21,062 nt of DNA from JAWLCQ01 sp041687095 (lineage in GTDB: Bacteria > Planctomycetota > Phycisphaerae > SM23-33): positions 1 to 21,062 of the forward strand of contig JAWLCQ010000073.1 in assembly GCA_041687095.1 (NCBI GenBank), written 5' to 3'. A model generated the notes under the pieces. That model searched no databases. It worked only from the letters and a program-made list of their open reading frames with translations, and was not told the origin of the DNA. Shown here piece after piece: positions 6,591 to 15,389 of the stretch. The position numbers were made by a program, and so were the translations under genes. How positions within the stretch are numbered: the stretch's first letter is position 1; every line of letters starts with the position of its first letter.

Positions 6591-9143
6591 TCACTCGATC
6601 CTGAGCGTGATGATCTCCCACGGCCGGACGGTCAGTTCGACCGTGCCGGCGGCGACGGGCAGCTCGATGCCGCCGCGTTCAAGCAGGTTCACCTTCCGCA
6701 CGCTGGTCGCGCCCTGCGGCAGGTGCACGACGGACGAGCCCGACCGGCCGCGAAACTCCGCCAGGCGCAGGATCATCGCCTCGCCCGACTCGGCTGGTTT
6801 CAGCGCGGCGATCCGCACGTGATCGCTGACCAGCCGCGGCAGGGCCGGCAGCACGACGCGTCCGAGGGCCGTCAGCGGCGGCGCGTTGAAGGCCTCGGCG
6901 GCCGCCACGACATCGCTATCAGCCAGCCTGCCCGGCGACGAGAGAAACGCAAATTCGAGGCAATGGCAACCCTCGTCCCGCATGCCGTCGTAGTCGGTCA
7001 TGGTGTAGTAGAACGGCTCGTGCAGGTACGTCGGCTCGTTGGGGCTTCGCAGCAGCGACAGCAGGATGGTCTGCTGGTACCGACCGTCGGGCTCGATGCG
7101 GTAGCTGGGCAGGCCCTTGTTGAGCACGGCGGCGCTGAAGACGGCCCCGTCGACGCCCGCCCAGTTGACGGCCGGCCAGTCGCCGTTGGCGCCGGTCCAG
7201 GCCTCGAAGTCGCCGTGATACATCGGCCGCTCGATCGCCCCGTAGGGCACGCCGTAGAGTCCGGCGCCGGCGGTCGTGACGGGCATCGCGACGCGGAGCC
7301 GATGGTTGAAGGCCCTCCACTGCAGCTCCAGGCGGAAGTTCACCCACGGCAGGCCGTCCACCAGTTCCACGACGTACGAGCCGGCCACTACGCCCAGCGG
7401 GCGGTCGGCCCGCAGGGCGTAACGCAACTGCTGTCGCGGGCCCTGTCGCACGGCCGCCTCCAGGCGCATGTGCTGGGCCAGCGGCGTGCGGTCGCGATGC
7501 GGGCTGAGCGTCGCCCACGGGGAGCCCTCGTCGCCCTCCAGGATCAACTCGCCCGGGCGGTACGTCCCGCCGCCGCTGACGGGCCGGCCCAGACGACGGT
7601 CGATGATCGCCTTCAGGCCGTGCTCGTCGGCCTCGACGCGGTAGAGATCGTTCTCCAGCACCGGTCCGCGCAGGGCGGTCTCCTTCGGCGCCACGGCCGG
7701 GCGAACCTTCAGTACCACCGCCGACAGGGGCTTCGCGGCCGCCACGAACGTCACAAGCGTCGTGCCGCGATCGGTGGGCTGGACATCGACGACATTGACC
7801 GGCGAGCCGCTCTCGTCGCTCAGGGCCACGCCCTTGCGGCGGCCGGGCAACTCGGCCGCCGCGACGCCCATCGCGCGGTGGCCGAAGGGGTTGACCACCG
7901 ACAGCATGCCGGGCGACCGCCGCGACAGGGCCGTCATCGAGCGCCCGGTCAGCGTGGCCAGGTCGGCCTCCAGCGAGTCGAACACGTCCATCAACTCGCG
8001 GTAGGCCGGGTCCACGTGCGTGCCGGTGATCGCGTCGTGGAACATGGTGAAACACAGCCGCTCCCACGCCGACTCCACATCGGCCGACGGGAACGCCAGT
8101 TGGCCGGCGCGGTGGGCGGCCGCCGCCAGCGTCTCGGCCGCCAGCAGGGAATACTCGCACCGCCGCACGCGCTGCTTGGTCTTGATCCGCGTGACCAGCG
8201 TGCCGGAGTTGTTGGGATTGGCCTCGAGGCTGTCGTGCAGCAGGCCCGGCGGCGGATCGTCGGCGGCGTCGATCTGCGGCTGCAGCGTGGGCAGCAGGTC
8301 GGGGCCGATGGCGAAGCGGACATCGTACTGCCGCGAGAGCTTGCCGGCCCAGTCGATGATCTGGGGATTGGGCAGCAGTTCCTCGGGCGCCAGCTGGACC
8401 ACGCCCGCCCCGTTCCGGCGCAGCGTGGCCTCGTCGATCGTCGCCGGCAGGTGCGATCGCAGCGAAAGCTCGATGCCCCGCCCGCCGCAGATGCGGCAGC
8501 CCTCTCCGAGGCAACGCTTGCACGGCGGGTACTTGAACACGCCGCCGCCACTGGCGACCACCGGCAAGCCGCCCCCGAAGACGCACGACCCGTCGAGCCC
8601 GCGCCAGTACGAGCCGTGCAGCGGCGAATAGCCCACGCCCGAGACGTACTTCACCTCGCACAGCCGGGCGATCTGCGGCAGCTGGCAAGCGTTGCCGAAG
8701 CCGTCGTTGCGGACGATCTGCCGCGTGGTCTGGCCCAGCGTTCGCTCGAGCCACAGAAGGCCCGTCACGAAGTTGCGGGCCAGGCTCTCGCCCAGGACCA
8801 TGTTGGCGTCAATGATGTTGTCGCCGGCCCCGCTGACCGCCAGCCGGCCCTGCCGCACCAGGCGTCGCAGTTCGGCGAGCTTACCGGGGTGGCGACGGAG
8901 GTACTGCCGGAGGACGGCGGTCGATTCGATCTCGAACTTGTAGCCTTCGTGTCGGCGGCACAGGACGAGATTGTCGGTGATGTAGTAGTCCTCGATGTCG
9001 GCATAGGAGACGAACGACTGGCCGGCGAACTCGAAGCGACGGTCCCAGCACCGCCGCCAGGTGAGATCGAAGTGGTTGTTGGTCAGCACGTACAGCACGG
9101 GCTTGCGGGCGGTTCGGCTGGGAAGCTTACGGGGCCGGGGCAT
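6591..9143 (-). CDS. GH38 alpha-mannosidase with a CxxC zinc-knuckle insertion
   Basis: The protein has 850 residues, in the usual GH38 range. ATG 9143 is preceded by GAGGA (7-nt spacer); an earlier in-frame GTG (9221) lacks a ribosome site. The family's zinc-dependent active site is visible: H24 and D26 in NNHFDLTW, the nucleophile D147 in RNDGFGNACQLPQI, and H369/D370 in MFHDAITGTHVD. The C-terminal half is the beta-sandwich region of the family. There is no signal peptide, so it should trim alpha-mannosyl oligosaccharides in the cytoplasm. Unusual is C208-x2-C211-x4-C216-x2-C219, spaced CxxCxGxGCxxCxGxG like a DnaJ zinc knuckle, inserted after the nucleophile. The gene lies 104 bp downstream of the URO-D gene, in the same direction. 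Confidence 0.88.
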   Translation of the reverse strand: MPRPRKLPSRTARKPVLYVLTNNHFDLTWRRCWDRRFEFAGQSFVSYADIEDYYITDNLVLCRRHEGYKFEIESTAVLRQYLRRHPGKLAELRRLVRQGRLAVSGAGDNIIDANMVLGESLARNFVTGLLWLERTLGQTTRQIVRNDGFGNACQLPQIARLCEVKYVSGVGYSPLHGSYWRGLDGSCVFGGGLPVVASGGGVFKYPPCKRCLGEGCRICGGRGIELSLRSHLPATIDEATLRRNGAGVVQLAPEELLPNPQIIDWAGKLSRQYDVRFAIGPDLLPTLQPQIDAADDPPPGLLHDSLEANPNNSGTLVTRIKTKQRVRRCEYSLLAAETLAAAAHRAGQLAFPSADVESAWERLCFTMFHDAITGTHVDPAYRELMDVFDSLEADLATLTGRSMTALSRRSPGMLSVVNPFGHRAMGVAAAELPGRRKGVALSDESGSPVNVVDVQPTDRGTTLVTFVAAAKPLSAVVLKVRPAVAPKETALRGPVLENDLYRVEADEHGLKAIIDRRLGRPVSGGGTYRPGELILEGDEGSPWATLSPHRDRTPLAQHMRLEAAVRQGPRQQLRYALRADRPLGVVAGSYVVELVDGLPWVNFRLELQWRAFNHRLRVAMPVTTAGAGLYGVPYGAIERPMYHGDFEAWTGANGDWPAVNWAGVDGAVFSAAVLNKGLPSYRIEPDGRYQQTILLSLLRSPNEPTYLHEPFYYTMTDYDGMRDEGCHCLEFAFLSSPGRLADSDVVAAAEAFNAPPLTALGRVVLPALPRLVSDHVRIAALKPAESGEAMILRLAEFRGRSGSSVVHLPQGATSVRKVNLLERGGIELPVAAGTVELTVRPWEIITLRIE

Positions 9144-9247
9144 CGGAGGGTCCTCGCTATATTGGGTGATCGCGGTCGACGTTGACTGTTTGTCTGACGA
9201 ACTCGCGGGATTCAATTGCACCGTCGTTGTTCATTCGTTTCTTCAAG

Positions 9248-10393
9248 TCACTTCGTGCGGACTCGCGACTCGTCGGGCGGTCCCTCGCCCACCCCGAGGA
9301 TCTCGTGGCGCAGGCGCAGGTAGGTCAGGTAGTTCTCGAAGCTCACGTCCTCTGGGCAGTTGTGGTCGAGGGCCGGAATGTAGCCGCCTCGTTCCACGGC
9401 CGGGCGCACCCGCTCCAGCTCGGCGGCGATCATCTTTTCGCCCCCGGTGAGCCGGTGCTTGTGAATGCCCCCCAGCCAGATGGCTCGATCCGGGTATTGC
9501 GCCTGCAGCACGTTGATGTCCATCCCGGCCTGCACCTCGATGGGCCAGAAGAGGTTGACCCCGCCTTCCAACCACAACGGCAGGAGCGCATCGAGGTTGC
9601 CGTCGGAGTCGACCGAGATCTGGCCGTAGCCGTAGGACTTCGCGAGGTCCGCGATCCGCCGGTACCGCGGTAGGGCGAACTCGCGGAAACTCGTGGGGCT
9701 GATGATGGGGCCGTTCTTGAAGCAGATGTCTTCCCAGAAATGGATGCAGTCGAGGGGGACGCCCAGTTCGCCGAAGTAGCGAATCTGGCGCTGGGCCGAG
9801 CGGCAGTGGGTCTCGAGCACATCGTCGAACCACTCCGGATCGTCGTAGGGAAGCACGGCGAAGCGCTCGAATCCAAGCTGGTTGCGCGCGGCGCCCAGCA
9901 GCGACCCGGCCCCCAGCCGCACGGGCACGTCGGCGGTTCGAGCCTGATCCAGCATCCGGCGCACGGCGGGGACGTCCGGCGACTGCAACGGAGAGTCTAC
10001 GTCCATCCACTCCTTGAGGCGGTCCCACTCGGCGCGCGTCGTCACGGCGGGGCGGATCTCGCGCGGGATCGTCTGGTGCGTGCCCGGCTTGCCTTCCTGG
10101 CAAATCGAACCATCGGCGTGCCGGCGGGTGACGGTGTGCTCCGCCTCCTCCAGCACCTCGGGCTGGAAGGGCGCCGGCAGCCGGCGGGCAGGACCGACGC
10201 CCACGCAGAAGTAGTAGCGGTCCAGCCCGAAGGCATCGCACCACTCGTCGAAACGGTGAGGGTCAAGGTCGGGGTTCAGTCCTTCCCGCCGCCAGCGTTC
10301 GATGGCAGCCGGCAGCAGCCCGTGATCCATGTTGGGCACCCGCGCACCCGGCTCCCGCCGGCAGAAGGCTCGGTAGTTTTCGTGTTGGTTCAT
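9248..10393 (-). CDS. Uroporphyrinogen decarboxylase (URO-D) family protein, methyltransferase-like
   Basis: The protein has 381 residues. ATG 10393 follows GGAG by 7 nt. The URO-D superfamily barrel is recognised by HFWEDICFKNGPIISPTSFR, by the strand QISVDSDGN, by GGVNLFWPIEVQAGMD and by the C-terminal GGYIPALDHNCPEDVSFENY. Cysteine and histidine near the end (DHNC) fit the zinc/thiol chemistry of MtaA/CmuA-type corrinoid methyltransferases more than heme synthesis. True HemE proteins differ in length and N-terminal motif. It sits between an exported glycan-binding protein and a mannosidase, so a role in heme synthesis is unlikely. Demethylation of a methylated sugar or glycan is an attractive inference, unproven. 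No corrinoid protein is encoded in the window. Confidence 0.8.
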   Translation of the reverse strand: MNQHENYRAFCRREPGARVPNMDHGLLPAAIERWRREGLNPDLDPHRFDEWCDAFGLDRYYFCVGVGPARRLPAPFQPEVLEEAEHTVTRRHADGSICQEGKPGTHQTIPREIRPAVTTRAEWDRLKEWMDVDSPLQSPDVPAVRRMLDQARTADVPVRLGAGSLLGAARNQLGFERFAVLPYDDPEWFDDVLETHCRSAQRQIRYFGELGVPLDCIHFWEDICFKNGPIISPTSFREFALPRYRRIADLAKSYGYGQISVDSDGNLDALLPLWLEGGVNLFWPIEVQAGMDINVLQAQYPDRAIWLGGIHKHRLTGGEKMIAAELERVRPAVERGGYIPALDHNCPEDVSFENYLTYLRLRHEILGVGEGPPDESRVRTK

Positions 10394-10440
10394 GTTCTGT
10401 CTCCGATGAGGGAGCCCGGCATCAGGGTTGTGGGGCCCTG

Positions 10441-13400
10441 CTATTTCTCAACGATCAATAGACGGTAGCTGTGCCGGTCAACGGGCACGGTGACGGTCGC
10501 ATCCTTCAGTTGCGGTTCAGGCGCCGCGTCGCCGTTCCAGAGCTCGATGCTCTCGTTGCGGAACGGGTTGGGCTTGAAGGGCTTGGGGGTCAGGTCGGGC
10601 TTGGGCGGGGCGGGCTTGCCGGCCTTCTCCGCGGCGGCCGCCTGACGTTCATAGTTCTCCTTGGCCTTGGCGATGCGTGAGGCCTCGCGAGCGTCCCACG
10701 ATTGCCGCTCGGCTTCGATCTCGGCGTCGGTCTTGGCAACGCGCTGGCTGCCGACCTGCTTATAGCCGCGCTCGGCGTCGGTGACGGAGAGCTTGGCGTC
10801 AGGCCAGCCAAGCTTCGCCAGGTCCAGCGTCACGGTGGCGGTCTGCTTCTCGCCGAAGTTCGCCACCAGCAGCATGAGCCTGTCGGGCTTGAGCCAGCCG
10901 GCGAGCTTGACGTCCTCGCCTGCGGCGGCGAGGCCGGTCGAATCCCAGTAGGGCAGGAAGCGGACGTCGTCGTCGCCGATGCCGAACTTCTCGCGCATGG
11001 CCATCAGGTGCCTGGCGTGACCGTTGTGATTGCCGGTGGGCAGGCAATCATGGAGCATGACGGCCGCGAAGTACGCCCGCATCGCCAGGTGCAGGGGCTT
11101 GGGTTCCCACGGGCCCTGGTACTCGTGCATGAAGTTCACCGCCGTGCCCCACTGGGCAGGGTAATCCACCCGCAGGCGCTCCATCGACCAGAAGTCCATG
11201 AAGTCCTTGCCCATCTCCGGGTAGATCACGTGGTGCTCGCCGTCGTACGCGACGTCGGCGGCGCCCACCCAGGGGATGACCATGCAGTTGGTCATGTGCA
11301 GGACGAGCTTGCTCTGGGGGCGCTGCTCCAGGAACGCCGCGCGGCTGCGGAGGAAGTACTCCCGCGTGCCGAACATATGGAAGGTGGGCTGAACGCGCCC
11401 GTCCGGCAGTTCATACCCGCAGCCGTGCTCGCGGATGTGGCAGGGCAGGGGGACCATGTTGTCCACGTAGTACCCGTCGATGGCGCACTCCTCGGACCAG
11501 CGGCTCCACTGGTGGATCATGTAGTCGATGAGCGACCCGTGGTAGCACAGCGCCTTGGACCCGTACGAGCCGTAGGGCGTCTCCCACTCCTCGGCCAGGT
11601 CCTTCATCTCCGGGACGCGGTGCTTGGGCAGGACGGTGTGGATGAAGTACGGCACGGCCGGGCTGCCGCCCTTGTGCTGCTGGGCGACCATCTCCCGCGA
11701 CTGCTCGACGTAGTCGGCGGCGGGGAACGGGACGGACTCGAAGATCAGGTTCCCGCCGTGGGCGTACTGCTTGAACGTGTCCCCGCACCACCACTTGTCC
11801 TCCCGCCAGCCCGCGTGCATCTGCTTGACCGGTGAGGCCTGGAAGGCGAAGGTGATCGTCCGGGGCCGATCGAGCGTGGCCTCGGAACTGATGAGGTTCA
11901 GCACCAGGTCCACGCGTCCCTCCGCGCTGCGCTGGATCTCGACGGCGGGTGTCTCGTCGGTGGGGATCCACCCCTCGTCGCTGTCGGCGAACCAGCACAG
12001 CCCGCCCCGGGTCGATCCGAGCCAGATGTACGGGATGAACGTGCCGACCTGCATCGTCTTGTCGCCCAGCAGCGCGCAGTCCCAGACGCGACCCGTGCCC
12101 TTGGGCGTGAAGCCGTAGAAGAAGCCGCTGCGGATCTCGGAGGTGACGGCGTGGATGTACTCGGCCATGTCGGCCGAATACGGCAACACGACGCGCAGGC
12201 TCTTGACCGTCGTTGCCTGCTTCGGGGTGAGCGTCATCGTCACCTTGTACATGCCGTCGAACTCGACCCGCACGTCGCTGCGGACGTCGATGTCCCCCAG
12301 CGTGCTGCTGACCTGGACGGTCTTGCGGTGGTCCTGGTCGAACAGGACCTTTGCGCTCTCCCCGGCCGCCACGAGTTCCTTCCCGTCGGCGCCCGTGGCT
12401 ACCAGGCGGGCGGGGGCGGCGAGGATCTCCCGGCCCTGCGTGCTCACCCGCTTGGGCAGCCCGGCCGCACCGACGGCCATCTCGCGACCCCACACGCCGA
12501 AGACGCCGTCCTTCAGCGTCACCGGCGTCCAGGGAGCGATCACCCGCTCGATGCTGCCGCGCTTGGTCTTCCACCAGTCGTACTTCTTCGCCAGGTCCTC
12601 CTTCTTGAAGGTGCTGTCCTTGCTCGCAAGCACCTTCCCGTCCGCGTCCCGGCATTCGAGCACGACCTTGTACTCGCCCGGGGCGAGGGAGTCGAAGTGC
12701 AGCACGTCGCGGGCGTAGGCCTGGGCGTCGATCGTCGTCCTGGAGGACTGGATCGCCTTGCCCGCGGCGTCGGTCACGTTGACGACGATCTGGTCGATCG
12801 CGTCCCGGTTGTCGTAGTTGATCAGGTCGCCGAAGACGCGGAGGTAATCCCGCTCGGCGTTGAAGCTCGTCCCCAACGCCAGCACGTCCCCTCGGTCGTT
12901 GAGCACGTCCGTGGCGGGGTTGTACTGGACCGGCACGGGCTTCTCCCCAGGCGCGGGGGCCTGACGTTTCGTCTTGTAGTCAAAGGCCTTCAAGGCGGAC
13001 CAGTCCAGCAGGACCGCCCCGTCCTCGGACGTCACGGTGATCCGTACATTGCCCTCGCCACTCTCGTCGAGTTCGGGCAGATCGGCGATCTGCGTGTACT
13101 GGCCCTTGCGGATCTCGGCCGAGCCCTCCTTGGTCACGCCGTCGGAGGCATAGCGCCAATGGAGCTTGCCGTCGGCTTGCCCGAAGGCGGCAAGCTTCAG
13201 GCCGATCTTCCCGGTCACGCTGTCGCCCACGCTCAGCAGGTGCACCGCCGGCAGCGTCTTGGACAGCACGGCCGCAGTGTGCGTGTCCACGACCGTGTAG
13301 GAGGACGTCCCCTCGAAGGAGCACTGCTCCCACGGCCGCTTGAAGTCGCGGGCCAGCAGCGTGCGGATGCGCTGGCCGTCGTGGAAGGGGCGGGGCGTCT

Positions 13401-13974
13401 CGCCGAGCACCTTGCGCGGGATGACGACCTCCATCTCCCACTCGTTGTTGTCGTTGATGCGGTTCTGGGGCTCGAGGTGGGTCTCATAGCTGCTGGTGCG
13501 CGAGTTACCCACGTCGGGCTGGTGCAGCACGTCATAGGCGGCCCCGGAGAAGTTCGACAGGAAGTGCGTCGTGCAGTTGAGCTGCCCGGTGAGCGGGTCG
13601 GTCGCCCCCGCCGACAGCCAGATCTCGTAGCAGTCGTCGAAGATGGCGTCCACGTCCTGGCCGCGCTGGCGGTGCTGCTGGATGGGGCGCTCGCCCTTGC
13701 GCAGCGGGCTGCGCATGGCGACGTAGATGTTCTCCTCGTCCCACATCATCCAGAACCGCGTCTGGCGGGTGCTGATCTTGCGCCCGACGGACTGGAGGGC
13801 CTCGTGACTGAGCGCGCCCTGCCACTCGTCGTCGTTCACGGTTCCGTCGATGGTGGGCTTGCTGTGGGCGTAGGGAAGGACGACGGTGGGGTGCCGGTAC
13901 TCCTGCTCCGCAGCCATTGCGGGCACGGACACTACGCCAACGACGAACAGACAGGCCAGGAAAGTCTTACGCAT
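10441..13974 (-). CDS. Exported CBM9-like and TIM-barrel glycoside-hydrolase-type protein
   Basis: The protein has 1177 residues and is the first gene of the cluster. ATG 13974 has GAGGAG 8 nt upstream; a GTG three codons earlier overlaps that site. Residues 1-21 are a signal peptide (basic MRK, hydrophobic core, AMA cleavage site). Residues about 27-235 form a CBM9/DOMON-like sugar-binding domain (KPTIDGTVNDDEW, FDDCYEIWL, WEMEVVIPRKVLG). A beta-rich middle follows. From about 725 a barrel-like catalytic region appears with DKWWCGDTF, YFIHTVLPKHRVP and AIDGYYVDN (around residue 830). This resembles the DUF6067/GH123-like group. A charged helix with a Pro/Lys-rich linker (about 1085-1135) interrupts the C-terminal sandwich. 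It probably binds and attacks extracellular glycan. The catalytic residues are not assigned. Confidence 0.75.
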   Translation of the reverse strand: MRKTFLACLFVVGVVSVPAMAAEQEYRHPTVVLPYAHSKPTIDGTVNDDEWQGALSHEALQSVGRKISTRQTRFWMMWDEENIYVAMRSPLRKGERPIQQHRQRGQDVDAIFDDCYEIWLSAGATDPLTGQLNCTTHFLSNFSGAAYDVLHQPDVGNSRTSSYETHLEPQNRINDNNEWEMEVVIPRKVLGETPRPFHDGQRIRTLLARDFKRPWEQCSFEGTSSYTVVDTHTAAVLSKTLPAVHLLSVGDSVTGKIGLKLAAFGQADGKLHWRYASDGVTKEGSAEIRKGQYTQIADLPELDESGEGNVRITVTSEDGAVLLDWSALKAFDYKTKRQAPAPGEKPVPVQYNPATDVLNDRGDVLALGTSFNAERDYLRVFGDLINYDNRDAIDQIVVNVTDAAGKAIQSSRTTIDAQAYARDVLHFDSLAPGEYKVVLECRDADGKVLASKDSTFKKEDLAKKYDWWKTKRGSIERVIAPWTPVTLKDGVFGVWGREMAVGAAGLPKRVSTQGREILAAPARLVATGADGKELVAAGESAKVLFDQDHRKTVQVSSTLGDIDVRSDVRVEFDGMYKVTMTLTPKQATTVKSLRVVLPYSADMAEYIHAVTSEIRSGFFYGFTPKGTGRVWDCALLGDKTMQVGTFIPYIWLGSTRGGLCWFADSDEGWIPTDETPAVEIQRSAEGRVDLVLNLISSEATLDRPRTITFAFQASPVKQMHAGWREDKWWCGDTFKQYAHGGNLIFESVPFPAADYVEQSREMVAQQHKGGSPAVPYFIHTVLPKHRVPEMKDLAEEWETPYGSYGSKALCYHGSLIDYMIHQWSRWSEECAIDGYYVDNMVPLPCHIREHGCGYELPDGRVQPTFHMFGTREYFLRSRAAFLEQRPQSKLVLHMTNCMVIPWVGAADVAYDGEHHVIYPEMGKDFMDFWSMERLRVDYPAQWGTAVNFMHEYQGPWEPKPLHLAMRAYFAAVMLHDCLPTGNHNGHARHLMAMREKFGIGDDDVRFLPYWDSTGLAAAGEDVKLAGWLKPDRLMLLVANFGEKQTATVTLDLAKLGWPDAKLSVTDAERGYKQVGSQRVAKTDAEIEAERQSWDAREASRIAKAKENYERQAAAAEKAGKPAPPKPDLTPKPFKPNPFRNESIELWNGDAAPEPQLKDATVTVPVDRHSYRLLIVEK

Positions 13975-14050
13975 CGGGATCACTCCTCAAGAGATCAAGG
14001 TCCAGAACCAGCGTACCGGGCCCAGATGCCCGTGGCTATGCCGTTTTGGT

Positions 14051-14071
14051 CCGAAATCTTGTCGATTTCGG
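14051..14071. promoter_or_regulatory. Palindromic operator candidate between the operon and its regulator
   Basis: CCGAAATC (14051-14058) and GATTTCGG (14064-14071) are perfect inverted arms with a 5-nt spacer. The flanks extend the symmetry loosely (TTGG left, CCAA right). It is the strongest palindrome in the 136-bp divergent gap and is close to the regulator's own promoter. It is a likely binding site for the XylR-like protein, although AraC-type domains often prefer direct repeats. Confidence 0.5.
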
Positions 14072-14089
14072 CCAAGGGTCTGCTAGGAT
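14059..14089 (+). promoter_or_regulatory. Candidate promoter of the XylR-like gene
   Basis: TTGTCG (14059-14064) and TAGGAT (14084-14089) could be -35 and -10 boxes with a 19-nt spacer, slightly long. The -35 box lies inside the palindrome at 14051-14071, which suggests autorepression. I found no clearly better pair in this gap, and no convincing promoter for the minus-strand operon. Confidence 0.3.
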
Positions 14090-14110
14090 GCCCACGCGGA
14101 GTGACCTGCC

Positions 14111-15286
14111 ATGTACTCGTCGAAGAAGATCCTGCTGGTGTTGGAGATGGATTTCGCGTGGGGCCGCGATGTCGCCAACGGCGTTGTCGCATTCGCTCGG
14201 CCGATGTTGCCGTGGCGGTTCGTGCGCCGCCACGCATCGGCCCCGGCCGCCGGGCTGGGGTCGTTCGACGCCGACGGCATCATCGGCACGTTCTACGACA
14301 AGGACCTGCTGCGTCGCCTGCGCCGGACCGGCTCGCCTCTGGTCGCCTTGGAGGACCCCTGCCCGAAGGGAGATTCGGGCCCGGCCGTCCTGGTGGATCA
14401 CTTCGAGTCCGGGCGCCTGGCTGGCCGGCATTTCCTCCAGGCCGGGTTCAAGAGTTTCGCCTACGTGGGCTACGAGGACTTCGCTCCTTGCCTCCGGAAG
14501 CACTCGGGCATGCGCGAAGTGCTGTCCGGGGGGGGAATGGAGTGTCGGACGTTCTACCTGGGCAAGAGCGCCGAGCCCCCCGAAGGAGAGTACCGCTCGC
14601 AGGCGATCGGCCAGAGCCGCGAGTTTCGATCCTGGCTGGCAGACATCAAGCGTCCGCTGGGCTTGCTCGCCAGCGACGACACGATGGGCATGGAGATCTC
14701 GCAGGTCTGCGCGGAGATGGGGCTGCGGATTCCCGAGGACGTATCCATCATCGGGATGTACAACGACGATGTCACCGGCCGGTTCTCGCTGCCGACGCTG
14801 TCCAGCATCGCCGCCCCGGCCCAGCGGGTCGGCTACGAGGCCGCCGCCATGCTGCACCAACTCCTCTCGGGACAGCGACCGGCCACGCCCCGGATCGTCC
14901 TGCCCCCGACGGGGATCGTCCACCGCCAATCCACGGACATGGTGGCCGTGGCCGATCCGGAAACCGCCGACGCGCTGCGCTTCATGCGGGACCATGCCCA
15001 CGAGCGAATCAGCGTTGCCGACGTGCTCGAACGAACCTCCATGTCCCGACGTTCGCTCCAGCGCAAGCTGCGGGCGGCGCTGGGCATGTCGCCGGCCGCG
15101 GCGTTGCGGCGAATGCGCATCGAGCGGGCAAAGATGCTCCTGGCCCACACCGACAAGCTCATGCCCGCGGTGGCCGCGGAGTCCGGCTTTTCCAGTTCGC
15201 CAAAGCTCTCGTCCGTCTTCCGAAAGGCCACCGGCATGACACCACGCCAATTCCGCCGCCAGTCCCGCCTTCACGGCCAAGAGTAG
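14111..15286 (+). CDS. XylR-like transcriptional regulator (sugar-binding plus AraC HTH)
   Basis: The protein has 391 residues. ATG 14111 has GGAG 9 nt upstream. Residues about 5-270 form a periplasmic-binding-protein-like sensor of the LacI/XylR type: ADGIIGTFYDKD, HFESGRLAGRHFLQAGFKSFAYVG, PLGLLASDDTMGMEI and GLRIPEDVSIIGMYNDD. The last 100 residues are an AraC-type double HTH, with RISVADVLERTSMSRRSLQR and AAESGFSSSPKLSSVFRKAT followed by GMTPRQFRR. This is the XylR architecture, a cytoplasmic sugar sensor that activates catabolic operons. It is divergent from the seven-gene cluster, so the target is almost certainly that operon. The ligand is unknown; a mannose-type or processed glycan sugar is plausible. 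Confidence 0.9.
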   Translation: MYSSKKILLVLEMDFAWGRDVANGVVAFARPMLPWRFVRRHASAPAAGLGSFDADGIIGTFYDKDLLRRLRRTGSPLVALEDPCPKGDSGPAVLVDHFESGRLAGRHFLQAGFKSFAYVGYEDFAPCLRKHSGMREVLSGGGMECRTFYLGKSAEPPEGEYRSQAIGQSREFRSWLADIKRPLGLLASDDTMGMEISQVCAEMGLRIPEDVSIIGMYNDDVTGRFSLPTLSSIAAPAQRVGYEAAAMLHQLLSGQRPATPRIVLPPTGIVHRQSTDMVAVADPETADALRFMRDHAHERISVADVLERTSMSRRSLQRKLRAALGMSPAAALRRMRIERAKMLLAHTDKLMPAVAAESGFSSSPKLSSVFRKATGMTPRQFRRQSRLHGQE

Positions 15287-15389
15287 TTTCGCCGGAACGA
15301 TTCTCTGTCCGGGCCGCGAGATACCGATGCCGTGGGACAAACAGCAGCGGTATCAAGCGACTGACGGTCTTCGCCTTGGCTTGCTGAGG

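Noticed and set aside
4528..6822. 764-codon open frame on the plus strand
   Set aside because: It is antisense to the glycosidase and remnant genes; its His/Arg/Val/Gln-rich sequence is typical of antisense frames at high GC.
6561..9185. 874-codon open frame on the plus strand
   Set aside because: It mirrors the GH38 gene, which has clear catalytic motifs on the minus strand.
9157..9234. 25-codon open frame between the URO-D and GH38 genes (minus strand)
   Set aside because: It has only a weak purine-rich site upstream and no recognisable feature; chance is more likely, although a leader peptide cannot be excluded.
14036..15340. 434-codon open frame opposite the XylR-like gene
   Set aside because: It is antisense to a well-supported regulator, and its sequence has no recognisable motif.
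12151..15387. 1078-codon open frame on the plus strand
   Set aside because: It runs antisense to the 1177-aa protein and out of frame through the XylR gene; no family motif.
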